Positions 1 through 8,367 of a DNA stretch of 64,000 bases are shown here, piece by piece. The DNA lies in NCBI GenBank assembly GCA_016235595.1, contig JACRJX010000048.1, positions 297,519-361,518 of the forward strand. Direction: 5' to 3'. The first letter of the stretch is position 1, and the number at the start of each line of letters is the position of its first letter. The translations under genes were made by a program, and so were the position numbers. Source of the stretch: Verrucomicrobiota bacterium (GTDB taxonomy: Bacteria; Verrucomicrobiota; Verrucomicrobiia; CAIQCK01). Under the pieces are notes generated by a model. The model searched no databases and had not been told where the DNA came from. It saw nothing but the letters and a program-made list of their open reading frames with translations.

Positions 1-1
1 G

Positions 2-1111
2 GCCTGGTATAACCGCAAGTTCTGGAAGAAGGAGACCTATCGTCTGGCGGTGGTGCCGGTGGAGTTTGCCGACATGAAGCGCAACGCGACGATCACTGCG
101 CGCGACTGGAGCACCGCGTTGTTCAGCGCCGGCACGTATGCCAGCCGCAGCAACGCGACCGGACAGGCGGTGTTCGGCAGCGTGAACGATTACTACCGCG
201 AGATGTCCAGCGGCGCCTTCAGGTTCGACGGCAAGATATTCGATTGGGTGAAGATCGACAAGAAACGCGGCGATTTCATGCCCGGCACCTCGCGGACGAC
301 CAAGACGGCGTTCTTCACGGAGGCGCTGGACGCGCTGCTGGGTCGGGAAGGCACCAACACGCTGGCGGGATTCGATGGGCTGCTGTTCATTTACGCGGGC
401 GACCGCGTTCCGCAGGTGACTCGCGGCAGTCTCTACTGGCCGCACCGCGGCAACACGCGTTATCGCGACCGGCAGTGGCCCTATGTCATCTGCCCGGAAG
501 GCGGTTCGCGGATGAGTTCGGTCAGTTTGTTCGGCCACGAGTTTGGCCATCTGCTGGGATTGCCCGACCTCTACGCACGACCGGAGAATCCCGGTTCCGA
601 GGGGGCGTGGGTTTGGTGTGCGATGTCAAACCAGATCACCGGCGGTCGGCCGCAACACTTCTCGGCGTGGTGCAAAGAGCAACTTGGCTGGTTGAAGCCG
701 GCGGTCATTGATCCGACGGTGAAACAGAAACTCATCCTCGCGCCCGTCGAGGGCTCGACGAGCGAGTGTTTCAAAGTGCTGGCACGGCCGGATGGCAGCG
801 AGTATTTCCTGTTGGAGAACCGGCGCAAAAAAGGCTTCGACCAAAGCCTGCCTTCGGAAGGGCTGCTCATCTGGCGCGTGGTCCACGACAGGCCGTTCCT
901 GGAGGAATCGCACGGCGTCGAAGGGCCGATGGGGCCGCGGGTCTATCTGCGGTCGGTGCCGTATCCGAGCGCCGCCAATAACGCCTTCACGCCCCACACC
1001 AAGCCTTCCAGCCGCGCGCAACTTGGCGGCGGCCTGCCCGTTCACATCACCCGCGTTCGCCAACTCGACGACGGTCGCGTGACGTTTCACATCGGGTATG
1101 CGTATGAGTAG
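2..1111 (+). CDS. M6-family metalloprotease domain protein (5' truncated)
   Basis: The reading frame is open from base 2, so the true start lies left of the window; 369 residues are visible. The zinc-protease motif HEFGHLLGLPD is encoded at about 535-567 and fits the HExxHxxGxxD pattern of M6 (immune inhibitor A-like) and related metzincins. Before it is a segment about a secreted fold (FDGLLFIYAGD), and after it a beta-rich tail (EYFLLENRRKKGFD, GLLIWRVVHD), which is typical of secreted M6 proteases whose product yields active sites and calcium-binding surfaces. The signal peptide, if any, would be outside the window. It is convergent with the histidine kinase gene, separated by 57 bases. 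The family call rests on the zinc motif and the residues around it; the substrate is unknown. Confidence 0.82.
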   Translation, partial: AWYNRKFWKKETYRLAVVPVEFADMKRNATITARDWSTALFSAGTYASRSNATGQAVFGSVNDYYREMSSGAFRFDGKIFDWVKIDKKRGDFMPGTSRTTKTAFFTEALDALLGREGTNTLAGFDGLLFIYAGDRVPQVTRGSLYWPHRGNTRYRDRQWPYVICPEGGSRMSSVSLFGHEFGHLLGLPDLYARPENPGSEGAWVWCAMSNQITGGRPQHFSAWCKEQLGWLKPAVIDPTVKQKLILAPVEGSTSECFKVLARPDGSEYFLLENRRKKGFDQSLPSEGLLIWRVVHDRPFLEESHGVEGPMGPRVYLRSVPYPSAANNAFTPHTKPSSRAQLGGGLPVHITRVRQLDDGRVTFHIGYAYE

Positions 1112-1168
1112 TCAACGGCTGATGGTCCGGTGACAGAAGCGGGTGGCAGACAACGGTCATCCTTGTGG

Positions 1169-2704
1169 TCAACCCGGTTGGCCCGATTGGCAGCGCGGCA
1201 GCGTGAGAACGAACGTGGTCCAACCGTCGCGATCATTCTGCAGAGCGAGGTTGCCATGGTGGATGCGCGCGATTTCCCGCGAAAGACTCAGCCCCAAGCC
1301 GACGCCGTCCACATGGCGCCCGCGCGATTTGTCCGCACGGTAGAAACGGTCGAAGACCTGGTCATGGTCTTTACGCGGAATGGTCTGGCCAGTGTTTGCG
1401 ATGGCCAGGGACGTAACGCCGGCCAATGACCGCAAGTGTATTTCGATCTGGCCGCGCTGTTCGTTGAACTTCACGGCGTTGCTGGTGAGATTGCACAACA
1501 ACTGGTTGAGCAGATCGGCGTCGGCCTCCACCCAGATATCGGGCGCAATCTCTGGCCGCAGAACAAGCTGCGGAGCGATGACGCGGAGGTCTTCCGCGGC
1601 GGATTCGACCAGTTCGCTGAGATTGACGCGGGTGAGGGTCGCGCGGAGATGGCCGGCATCGACCTGGGATAGCAACAGCAGTTTGTGCACGATGGCCTTC
1701 AACCGCTGCACCTCGTCGAGCCAGTTGGTGTAAGCGCCCTGTTCGGGCGAGCCGTCGGGCGCGTGTTGCAGCGCCTGGTCTATCTGGCCCTGCAAGATGG
1801 TCAGCGGTGTCTTCAATTCGTGGGCCGCGTCGGCGCTGAAACGGGAAGCTTGTTGGAAGCTGCTCTCCAGCCGATCCAACATGCCGTTAATGACCTCGAT
1901 CAGATGCTGAAATTCGCGAGCAGCGCTTGTGTCTGGAATCCGTTGCGAAAGGTTTTGGGCGGTGATATGGCCGGCGGTTTGCGCGATGAGCCGCACCGGC
2001 CGCAACGCTTGCCGGGCCAGCCATAAGCCCGCGACAAACAGCAACAACAGGGACGCGGGCGCAGCGATGAGAAACGCGTTCCGATATCGCCCCAACTCGG
2101 CGTGCAATTCGGCCAGGTTCCAGCCGATCACGAGCGTGACTTGCTCGTTGCCCATTGCTGCAACACGCCATGCCTCACCATCGGTGGTGAAGGTGGCAAG
2201 CGCGGGCTGCCGCATGGTGCGGACAAAAGGAAGACCCGCGAGACGAAAGAGATTAACGTCGGCAATGCCGAAAAGGGGTTGTTGTTCGCTCACGGCCGGC
2301 TCCAACGGGGACAGACGCAACGACGGGTTTTGCGGCAGTTGGATGGACGCGATGTGTTTCTCGGAATCGCCCGGTGTGAGTGACAGCTTGTCGGCCAGTG
2401 ATCCCGGCCGATGCGGCGAAACGTGCAACACTTTGCCGTTGCGGTCGAAGACTTTTACAATGAATTGGCGCGCTTTTTCGTCGCCGAGAATGAAACGCAG
2501 AGACCATTCGAACTGCGGCCAGTAATCCGGATCATGCGACCGAAGGGTCTTCGGATAAGCCAGCCTTCTGATCTCGTTATCAATCCGCTGGTAATTGATT
2601 TGAGTAATAATGGAGAGAAAGGAATATCCAATGGCCAGCGTCACCACTCCGGACCCTAGCGCCGATAACAGAGCGAGTTTCAGCGTGAAGGAACTGTGTT
2701 TCAT
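1169..2704 (-). CDS. Sensor histidine kinase (HAMP-HisKA-HATPase)
   Basis: This 511-aa protein is an inner-membrane sensor kinase. A first membrane segment lies at about residues 8-30, a periplasmic sensor region follows to about 205, then a second membrane segment (FLIAAPASLLLLFVAGLWLA), a HAMP linker, the HisKA box AHELKTPLT with phospho-acceptor His295, and an HATPase with the N box LLCNLTSNAVKFNE and G box GVGLGLSLSREIA. Its start codon abuts the stop codon of the response regulator gene with no spacer, so the two are co-transcribed and presumably translationally coupled. The order regulator then kinase and the domain layout resemble CusS/QseC-type systems. The signal sensed is unknown. 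The divergent LTXXQ periplasmic protein gene suggests envelope stress or metal, but this is inference. Confidence 0.93.
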   Translation of the reverse strand: MKHSSFTLKLALLSALGSGVVTLAIGYSFLSIITQINYQRIDNEIRRLAYPKTLRSHDPDYWPQFEWSLRFILGDEKARQFIVKVFDRNGKVLHVSPHRPGSLADKLSLTPGDSEKHIASIQLPQNPSLRLSPLEPAVSEQQPLFGIADVNLFRLAGLPFVRTMRQPALATFTTDGEAWRVAAMGNEQVTLVIGWNLAELHAELGRYRNAFLIAAPASLLLLFVAGLWLARQALRPVRLIAQTAGHITAQNLSQRIPDTSAAREFQHLIEVINGMLDRLESSFQQASRFSADAAHELKTPLTILQGQIDQALQHAPDGSPEQGAYTNWLDEVQRLKAIVHKLLLLSQVDAGHLRATLTRVNLSELVESAAEDLRVIAPQLVLRPEIAPDIWVEADADLLNQLLCNLTSNAVKFNEQRGQIEIHLRSLAGVTSLAIANTGQTIPRKDHDQVFDRFYRADKSRGRHVDGVGLGLSLSREIARIHHGNLALQNDRDGWTTFVLTLPRCQSGQPG

Positions 2705-3379
2705 TTACTCAGACTTCAAAAAACGATAGCCGACGCTGCGGATGGTTTCGATGAAATCAGCCTTGCTGTCGGGATCGAGTTTCTTGCGGAGCCGCTGGAT
2801 GTTCACATCCACGAGATTGGTCTGCGGGTCGAAGGCATAGCCCCAGACCCGTTCCAGGATTTGTGTGCGTGTAAGGACGCGGCCGGGCGAACGCATGAGA
2901 TACTCCAGCAGATTGAATTCACGCGGCGTCAATTCGATGTGCCTTTCGCCCACGGTGACCTGCCGCGTCATGACGTTCATCGTCAGACGGCCTGCCCGCA
3001 AAACGCTTGACGGTTCGCCCGAAGCGCGCCGCGTCACTGCGTGAATGCGGGCAATGAGTTCCTGGATGTAGAACGGTTTCGTCAGATAATCATCCGCGCC
3101 GAGATTGAGGCCCTCGATGCGTTCGTTCGGCTCGGCACGCGCGGTCAGGAGGATGACCGGCACGGTGTTCTTTTGCTCCCTCAGACTGCGCAGAATGCTG
3201 AGGCCGTCACGGCCCGGCAGCATGATGTCCAGCACGATGACGTCGAAGGCCTGCGAGCGCGCCATCGTGTAGGCGTCGTCGCCGCGCGCGCAAGACTCCA
3301 CGGCAAATCCCTGCTCCTCCAGACCCTTTCGGACGAAGCTGGCGATCTTCTTTTCGTCTTCAACGACCAAAACCTTCAC
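2705..3379 (-). CDS. OmpR/PhoB-type response regulator
   Basis: This 224-aa cytoplasmic transcription factor has an N-terminal receiver domain (acidic pocket E7/D8, phospho-acceptor Asp51 in VLDIMLPGRDG, conserved Lys in YLTKPF) and a C-terminal winged helix of the Trans_reg_C type (LTPREFNLLEYLM, then TNLVDVNIQRLRKKLD and TIRSVGYRF). It is the partner of the kinase gene immediately downstream, whose start codon follows the stop codon directly. The gene is transcribed away from the LTXXQ gene at 3539 across a 159-base spacer that contains a pair of near-identical direct repeats, a plausible binding site for this regulator. The family assignment is firm; the regulon is inferred. Confidence 0.95.
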   Translation of the reverse strand: MKVLVVEDEKKIASFVRKGLEEQGFAVESCARGDDAYTMARSQAFDVIVLDIMLPGRDGLSILRSLREQKNTVPVILLTARAEPNERIEGLNLGADDYLTKPFYIQELIARIHAVTRRASGEPSSVLRAGRLTMNVMTRQVTVGERHIELTPREFNLLEYLMRSPGRVLTRTQILERVWGYAFDPQTNLVDVNIQRLRKKLDPDSKADFIETIRSVGYRFLKSE

Positions 3380-3431
3380 AACGGCAGCATAGCGGCAATC
3401 AGGACCGGAACCAAGCGTCGCTCGATTACAA

Positions 3432-3471
3432 ATCTGTCATGCAGCATCGGGGCCATTTGTCATGTTCGCAT
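3432..3471. promoter_or_regulatory. Paired direct repeat in divergent promoter region
   Basis: Two copies of TGTCATG lie at 3435-3441 and 3458-3464, 23 bases apart, each followed a few bases later by GCATCG and preceded by AT or ATY. A third, partial copy (TGTCAT) lies at 3504-3509. The region separates the response regulator gene from the LTXXQ gene. OmpR/PhoB-type regulators bind direct repeats on one face of the helix, and a 23-base period is about two turns. The assignment as an operator is inference from position and repetition. Confidence 0.35.
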
Positions 3472-3538
3472 CGTTTTAAGAGTCAGTGAAATTAATCCGA
3501 AGTGTCATCACTTCACAATGGAGCGAAAGAACAACTGC

Positions 3539-3961
3539 ATGAGAACTGTATCGAAGACGATCATCGTAGCGCTGGCTTGTGCCGCGGGCTTCGGCCTCGC
3601 ATATGCCCAAACATCCCCGCCTCCGCCTCCGGATGGCTGCCCCCCTCCAGGTGGGACGCGGCGTGATCCCGTGGCAATGCTCACCAGCGCCCTGAGCCTC
3701 ACCTCGGACCAACAGGCCGAAATCAAGGTGATCTTTGACGTGTGGCGTCTGAAGATGGACGCCGTGATGGAGGACACGACATTGTCCAACGAGGACAAGA
3801 TGGCGAAGATGAAGGAGCTTCGTGCCACCATGGACACGGCGATCAAGGTGGTCCTGACGGCTGATCAGCAGAAGAAGTTCGACGAACTTCAAAAGAATCG
3901 TCCCCAACCTCCGGGCGGTCGACAGCACGGCCGGCCCCCGGGTCCGCCTCCTGGCGAATAA
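3539..3961 (+). CDS. LTXXQ (Spy/CpxP-like) periplasmic protein
   Basis: This 140-aa protein starts with a signal peptide (MRTVSKTIIVALACAAGFGL, cleavage likely after AYA). The body holds two LTxxQ-type motifs, LTSDQQAEI and LTADQQKKF, in a charged helical region, framed by proline-rich ends (PPPPPDGCPPP at the N side, RPPGPPPG at the C end). The LTXXQ family includes Spy and CpxP, periplasmic chaperones or stress sensors controlled by two-component systems. An in-frame ATG at 3518 would add seven residues (MERKNNC) before the signal peptide; the start at 3539 places the signal peptide at the terminus. It is divergent from an OmpR-type regulator, matching the usual link between such proteins and envelope-stress regulators. 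Confidence 0.8.
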   Translation: MRTVSKTIIVALACAAGFGLAYAQTSPPPPPDGCPPPGGTRRDPVAMLTSALSLTSDQQAEIKVIFDVWRLKMDAVMEDTTLSNEDKMAKMKELRATMDTAIKVVLTADQQKKFDELQKNRPQPPGGRQHGRPPGPPPGE

Positions 3962-4333
3962 GCAGAGCGCAAGTCGTCGGTGAGACGAATTTCATGAATA
4001 GCACAAAAATAATGCACGGAGTCGGTGAACGACCGTCATCCATTCTGGCAGACAGGTCTCCGAATATTCCCATGTGCCGTGCCTCGCTTAACGGGTGTGG
4101 CGACCTTGTGGATTGTCAAAGCGAGAAGTCCGCTCTTTGTGCTCACGCCTTGAGCTTTGGCGCCGCCCGTTACTGTTGCCATCCGAGACGACTGGAAATT
4201 GCGGCCCGCGCCAAAGCCATTGGTTGAACACGGCGTGGCGCGTCGAACGCGCCATCGGCGGGAAGAAATGCCGCTTTGCGGACGACGGCAACCACGATTG
4301 AGCACCGGCCAACGAAGCTCAAGGCGGGATATC
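3962..4333. other. Intergenic stretch, nothing recognised
   Basis: These 372 bases separate the LTXXQ gene from the next small gene. Short open frames exist on both strands but none has a ribosome binding site, signal peptide or recognisable motif. No hairpin with a T run, tRNA or repeat was noticed. Confidence 0.4.
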
Positions 4334-4588
4334 ATGAAGTCGCATCAAACCAAGCATTGTAAAAAGCTGGAGGGGAAGGTGGCGAAGAACTATGGCGAGC
4401 GGCGGGCGCAACTTCAGGAGCTTCTGCGCGCGGAAAAGGAGGCGCAAGAAATGGGAGTCAAAGGCAGGTTGCGTTTCGATTATCTGAAACACTGCGCGGG
4501 TCTTTGTGATCTTACGGAAGACAGACAGGTGCGTCGCATGCTCTATGAGGCCAGGCGCATCTTCGCCCAGTCAGAGGGAAGCGCATGA
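4334..4588 (+). CDS. Small charged hypothetical protein
   Basis: This 84-aa protein is rich in Lys, Arg and Glu and predicted helical (KLEGKVAKNYGERRAQLQEL, then RQVRRMLYEARRIFAQ). The ATG at 4334 follows AAGGCGGG at 4321-4328, which supports this start over upstream in-frame codons. It overlaps the next gene by four bases (ATGA), so the two form a small operon. Its basic helical N-terminus faintly recalls ribosomal protein S14, but no S14 zinc or RNA-binding signature was found, so no function is assigned. Confidence 0.55.
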   Translation: MKSHQTKHCKKLEGKVAKNYGERRAQLQELLRAEKEAQEMGVKGRLRFDYLKHCAGLCDLTEDRQVRRMLYEARRIFAQSEGSA

Positions 4589-4803
4589 AACCGTGGATGA
4601 ATAGTTTTCCGTCCGTGTTCTCAGTCGGGGCAAGTTTGCCCGAGCGCGCCACGTGTACCGGCTTGTGGCTGGTTTATGTCCTGGCATTGCTGTGGCTATT
4701 GTGTCTGACGGGATGCGTCACCGATCCCGACGACAAGAGGTTCTTTTATGACTCCTGGCGGCTGAAGAACACGAATCAGGTCGCATCGGATTGCGCGCGG
4801 TAG
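4585..4803 (+). CDS. Small predicted lipoprotein
   Basis: This 72-aa protein carries a hydrophobic segment (LWLVYVLALLWLLCLTG) ending in the lipobox LTGC, so Cys about residue 44 would be lipidated and only about 28 residues (VTDPDDKRFFYDSWRL onward) would be exposed. The signal region is long for a lipoprotein; a later start is possible but no in-frame ATG sits closer to the hydrophobic core. It overlaps the preceding small gene by four bases and converges on the ccsA-like gene. The function is unknown. Very short lipoproteins with a D/F/Y-rich tail are frequent in verrucomicrobial genomes (general knowledge). Confidence 0.55.
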   Translation: MKPWMNSFPSVFSVGASLPERATCTGLWLVYVLALLWLLCLTGCVTDPDDKRFFYDSWRLKNTNQVASDCAR

Positions 4804-4813
4804 CGCGCTAGCT

Positions 4814-6475
4814 TCAACTCTTGGCCGGCATCGGGCTGACGGCGGCCCGCTTGAAACGCCACGCGGCAAAGGCCACGAACGCTGCATCCGCCAGCACGAA
4901 CGTCGTAACGTAGCCGAGACCACCGGTGCCGAAACCGTAAGAGTGCAGGCCGGTGGGGAGCACGAAGTTGACGCCATACCACGCCATCAATACGGAATTG
5001 AAGCAAATACATGCAGCAACGTTAAGCGAGAAAGTTGTCAGCCATCCGCTGTAACGGCCGTGGAGGACGATGAGATAGCTCAATAGCGCGATGAGCGACC
5101 ATGTTTCCTTCGGGTCCCAGCCCCAGAAGCGGCCCCAAGAGTAGTTTGCCCACAATCCGCCCAGTCCCGTGCCGATGACCAGCAGCAGCACACCGATTTG
5201 CATCGTGCGGTAGGTGTATTGCGTGAGCGCGTCAAGGATCGGGCGCGCATTCGGTTTCCTGAGATGAAGGAAAAGCGAGACGTGGCCGATGACCCAGGCC
5301 AGGAAGAACGCAGCATAGCCGAGCGTGATCGTCAGCACATGCGTTGCGAGCCAGAAATTGTCCCGCAACACCGGGGTCAGCGGTTGGATGTGCGGGTTCA
5401 GGACGTTGGGGAACTGGTCGGCCAGCAACAGCACGAAAACCGCGCCAGCCGCCGCCGCTGCTGCGAAGTAACGCGAGCGATACATCAACTCGAACACCAG
5501 CGCGAACGATGTCGCGCCGAAGGCGACCCAGATGACCGATTCATACATGTTGGTCACCGGCGGCCGGCCAGCGATGAGGCTGCGATAGACGAAACCGACG
5601 ATCAACATGCCGAGGCCGGCGGCGAAGAGTCCCATGCCGGTCCAGTAAAAGGCCGGACTGCGCAGTTTGCCTGTTGCCACCAGCACCAGCAGTGATATGA
5701 GGAACAGCCGCCACGACCAAACGAACGGCCGCAGGTGGTTGTAGGTGATTTCCTGTTCCAGTGTCGGCGGAGCCGGATAGACCTTTGGGCTGAGCTGGCG
5801 CAGCAGCGCGGCAAACGCTTCGCAGTTGCGCGTCAGCGCCGCCGCGTCGTTCTCCCGATACGCCTTGCCGATGGCGAGAAAATGATCGCGGATGTTCTTC
5901 GTATCCTTCGGCCAGTAGCTCGCCATCTTCGCGTCATCGGCGGGCGAAATCCAGGGCGCGTCAGGATCGTTTGGATGTGGCACCAGCGCCAGTGCGCTGC
6001 TATCCACGAGCGACTCGACGTCGTGGAGCTTTGCTGCAAGCGTGTTAACCTCGTCGCGGAGCGGGTTGCGGGCCCGCTTGCTTTCCGTGGTTTGCGATTC
6101 GTTCAACTCGTCGTATAGCGGGCGGAGCTTCGGATTGTCGGCCAGTTCGCGGTAGCTGAAGTAACTGTCCGTTGTGGGCAGCTCTAGCCGTGATTTCAGC
6201 GGCTGGTAACCGAGCCGGATAATTTTGTGGCCGGTCCACTCCGCGTTGCCCTGGGTGAACGCCAGCGAAAACGCCACGTCAATCGGATCGCGGCTGTTGA
6301 AGTGTGTCTTGCCAGTGATGCGCTGCACGATTTCTCGCGCGAACGTGTCGAGCGGCTTCTTGCGGCCGCCTTCCTGGACGGCGAGCCGGCTGGCGGCAGT
6401 GAAATCCGGTTGTGCCTGCGCCACGCATGCCACCGCAGCCAATCCGATCAGAATGCTTGTCATCCGGTTTCTCAT
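4814..6475 (-). CDS. ccsA: Cytochrome c biogenesis protein CcsA
   Basis: This 553-aa protein is the haem-handling subunit of a System II cytochrome c maturation complex. The N-terminal half starts with a signal peptide (MTSILIGLAAVACVAQAQ) and a large soluble periplasmic region, as in longer CcsA proteins of Bacteroidetes-like type. The C-terminal half holds about eight membrane helices and the tryptophan-rich WWD signature (WANYSWGRFWGWDPKETWS), with conserved His residues flanking it (ATHVLTITLG, VLHGRYSGW). The start ATG at 6475 is preceded by GGTGAG, which overlaps the stop codon of the resB-like gene seven bases upstream, so both are co-expressed. The family call is secure. Confidence 0.93.
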   Translation of the reverse strand: MRNRMTSILIGLAAVACVAQAQPDFTAASRLAVQEGGRKKPLDTFAREIVQRITGKTHFNSRDPIDVAFSLAFTQGNAEWTGHKIIRLGYQPLKSRLELPTTDSYFSYRELADNPKLRPLYDELNESQTTESKRARNPLRDEVNTLAAKLHDVESLVDSSALALVPHPNDPDAPWISPADDAKMASYWPKDTKNIRDHFLAIGKAYRENDAAALTRNCEAFAALLRQLSPKVYPAPPTLEQEITYNHLRPFVWSWRLFLISLLVLVATGKLRSPAFYWTGMGLFAAGLGMLIVGFVYRSLIAGRPPVTNMYESVIWVAFGATSFALVFELMYRSRYFAAAAAAGAVFVLLLADQFPNVLNPHIQPLTPVLRDNFWLATHVLTITLGYAAFFLAWVIGHVSLFLHLRKPNARPILDALTQYTYRTMQIGVLLLVIGTGLGGLWANYSWGRFWGWDPKETWSLIALLSYLIVLHGRYSGWLTTFSLNVAACICFNSVLMAWYGVNFVLPTGLHSYGFGTGGLGYVTTFVLADAAFVAFAAWRFKRAAVSPMPAKS

Positions 6476-6482
6476 GATGTGC

Positions 6483-8288
6483 TCACCGCGGGTCCGGCAC
6501 AGACGCCGCCGAACCGAAAAAGTAACTCCGCATGTAATACATGATGAACATGCCCGCGCAGAGGGTCCAGAAGCCGAGAAACTTCAGCGGCCAGCCGGGG
6601 TCCCACGTGACACCGAGCGTGGTTTCGTTCGGCTCGCCCGCCTGACCTTCGCGGTAACTGGCTTGCGAGAGCTTGAATCCGCGCACGCCGAACCAGTCCG
6701 CCGGATACGTGACGGGGTTGTTCATCCACACCTCGCGCTGCGCGGTGATGCCGCGTGCGTTGTCCTCGATGGTGATGAAGCTGCGGAAGTCCGCCGGCAT
6801 GTCGGTGCCTTCGTAACGCTTGGCCCGGAACTTGTCCAATTTCACCGTGAAACCGAGCGGATGCGTCTCCCATCCATAGCTGAGCGTCACGCGCGCGTCG
6901 CCGGCGGTCAACGGTGTTGGCTGGCCCCAACGCACCCATGTCGGTGGCGAAGATACACTGCCCTTGTGCAGCACAACCCGCAGCGCTGGCGAACGGCGGG
7001 TATCGCCCGGAAGCATCGGCGCAGGCTGCAACTCCATGTGCAGCTTCGCGTCCGGCACGAAATCAAGCACTTGAAGCGTCCAGTCAGCGAGGCCGGTTTC
7101 GATGGCGGCGCCCTTCTTCAGTTCGCCGGTCTTGAACGCGCCTTTGCCGTTGTTGCTGGTGTAACGCAGTTGGCCGCCAGGGCCGGTGATGAGGACGAGT
7201 TGCGCGCCGCGCGTCGCCGCACCGGATTGGTAGGCGGCTGAAACATTCTTGCCGTCGCCCTTGGCAGGGCGGGCGATGTTCATGCTAGGGTGGTTGGCGA
7301 AAAGAAAAAACCGGATCTCCGTGTCGGGACCCGTCACGAGCATCAGCACGGCAGGATTGTTTGGCTGGTTGCTGACAGAGACTGGTTTGTGGGTTTCGCT
7401 GTCGAGACGGAAGTCGGCGAAATAGTCGCGCACGTCCGCCGTAAAGCCGGTCGCGCCCAGCGGGACACGCTTGCCCAACACGTCGTCGAGTTTGAACTCG
7501 AAATGCTTGCCCGCGACGTCCAGCGACAACGTGCCCTTGCCGCTGGGTTCGGTGGCAGGAGGCGGCGCGGTGAGGGCGGCCAGTTCCTGCGGCGTTCGAG
7601 CTTCGGTCACCCTCAGCACAGCGGGGCCAACGCCCACCTCGGTGCGGTTGGGATCGCGCGGCAACAGCCATTCGTCGAACGCAGCGGCATTGCCCATCGT
7701 GGCGCTGGTGAGCTTCACGTGGAACGCCGGGTTGGCTTCACTGGCGCCGCGCTCGACGACGAGCGATTCGCGGGTGTTGGCGTGCGCCTGCTGGATCTCC
7801 AGTTCCAGGCCGCCGCCGAGCCGGTAACGCGCGCCGCCAGCCGGCACGGGCGCGCTCTCAAAGTCAAATTCGATCCTGCGCAGTATTGCGCCTTGCGGAT
7901 CGGCGACGCGCAAGCTCTCCTGATCGATGACCACGGTATTGGCGCTGGCACCCTCGGTCAGTGTGATATGGCCGTCCACGCCGAACCGGAAGCCGACCAT
8001 CGCACCGGCAAGCAGGATGATAATGCCGAGATGCGTGACGACGAGACCGGTCTGCTGGCGTTTCCACGGGTAACGCAGGAGGGCGGCGGCGGCGACGTTG
8101 ACGGCGAGCAGTCCCAGCAGCGCGCTGAACCAACCTGCCTGGTAGAAGTCGCGCTGGGCGGCGGGTGTGCCGTGGAGCGATTCATACACAGTGCCCCAAG
8201 CCAGCGACACCGCCAGCGCAGTGAGCGTGACGACGGCGATTTTCAGGGAACCGAGCAGCCGCAGAAGCGGACCGGACGAGCCGTTCAT
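6483..8288 (-). CDS. resB: ResB-like cytochrome c biogenesis protein
   Basis: This 601-aa membrane protein partners CcsA in System II haem delivery to apocytochrome c. Three N-terminal membrane segments are visible (LKIAVVTLTALAVSLAWGT, AGWFSALLGLLAVNVAAAAL, GLVVTHLGIIILLAGAMVG), then a large periplasmic domain of about 400 residues, and a final membrane segment near the C-terminus (FLGFWTLCAGMFIMYYM), the usual ResB layout. I chose ATG at 8288 (MNGSSGP); a TTG 36 bases upstream is in frame but falls inside a hairpin that looks like a terminator for the preceding gene. The ccsA gene follows after seven bases. Confidence 0.9.
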   Translation of the reverse strand: MNGSSGPLLRLLGSLKIAVVTLTALAVSLAWGTVYESLHGTPAAQRDFYQAGWFSALLGLLAVNVAAAALLRYPWKRQQTGLVVTHLGIIILLAGAMVGFRFGVDGHITLTEGASANTVVIDQESLRVADPQGAILRRIEFDFESAPVPAGGARYRLGGGLELEIQQAHANTRESLVVERGASEANPAFHVKLTSATMGNAAAFDEWLLPRDPNRTEVGVGPAVLRVTEARTPQELAALTAPPPATEPSGKGTLSLDVAGKHFEFKLDDVLGKRVPLGATGFTADVRDYFADFRLDSETHKPVSVSNQPNNPAVLMLVTGPDTEIRFFLFANHPSMNIARPAKGDGKNVSAAYQSGAATRGAQLVLITGPGGQLRYTSNNGKGAFKTGELKKGAAIETGLADWTLQVLDFVPDAKLHMELQPAPMLPGDTRRSPALRVVLHKGSVSSPPTWVRWGQPTPLTAGDARVTLSYGWETHPLGFTVKLDKFRAKRYEGTDMPADFRSFITIEDNARGITAQREVWMNNPVTYPADWFGVRGFKLSQASYREGQAGEPNETTLGVTWDPGWPLKFLGFWTLCAGMFIMYYMRSYFFGSAASVPDPR

Positions 8289-8310
8289 TGGGGATGAAAA
8301 TAGACGATCT

Positions 8311-8337
8311 GGGTTGGTTTGCAAATAAAACCAACCC
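8311..8337 (-). terminator. Probable terminator hairpin after the subtilase gene
   Basis: A perfect 10-base stem (GGGTTGGTTT pairing with AAACCAACCC) encloses a 7-base loop. It lies 31 bases past the subtilase stop codon in its direction of transcription and just before the resB start. On the minus strand the stem is followed by a mixed stretch ending in TATTTT rather than a clean T run, so efficiency is uncertain; it may also shape the resB leader. Confidence 0.55.
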
Positions 8338-8367
8338 GCATCGCCTGAATCCGGACTGCTGCCCGGT

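Noticed and set aside
4334..4588. Calling the small charged protein a ribosomal protein S14
   Set aside because: Only a loose resemblance of basic N-terminal helices was seen; no S14 motif or zinc ligands and the gene is not in a ribosomal operon.
8289..8324. TTG start for ResB-like protein 36 bases upstream of the chosen ATG
   Set aside because: It lies inside the hairpin between the two genes and adds residues (MQTNPDRLF) before the first membrane segment; ATG at 8288 fits the family better.
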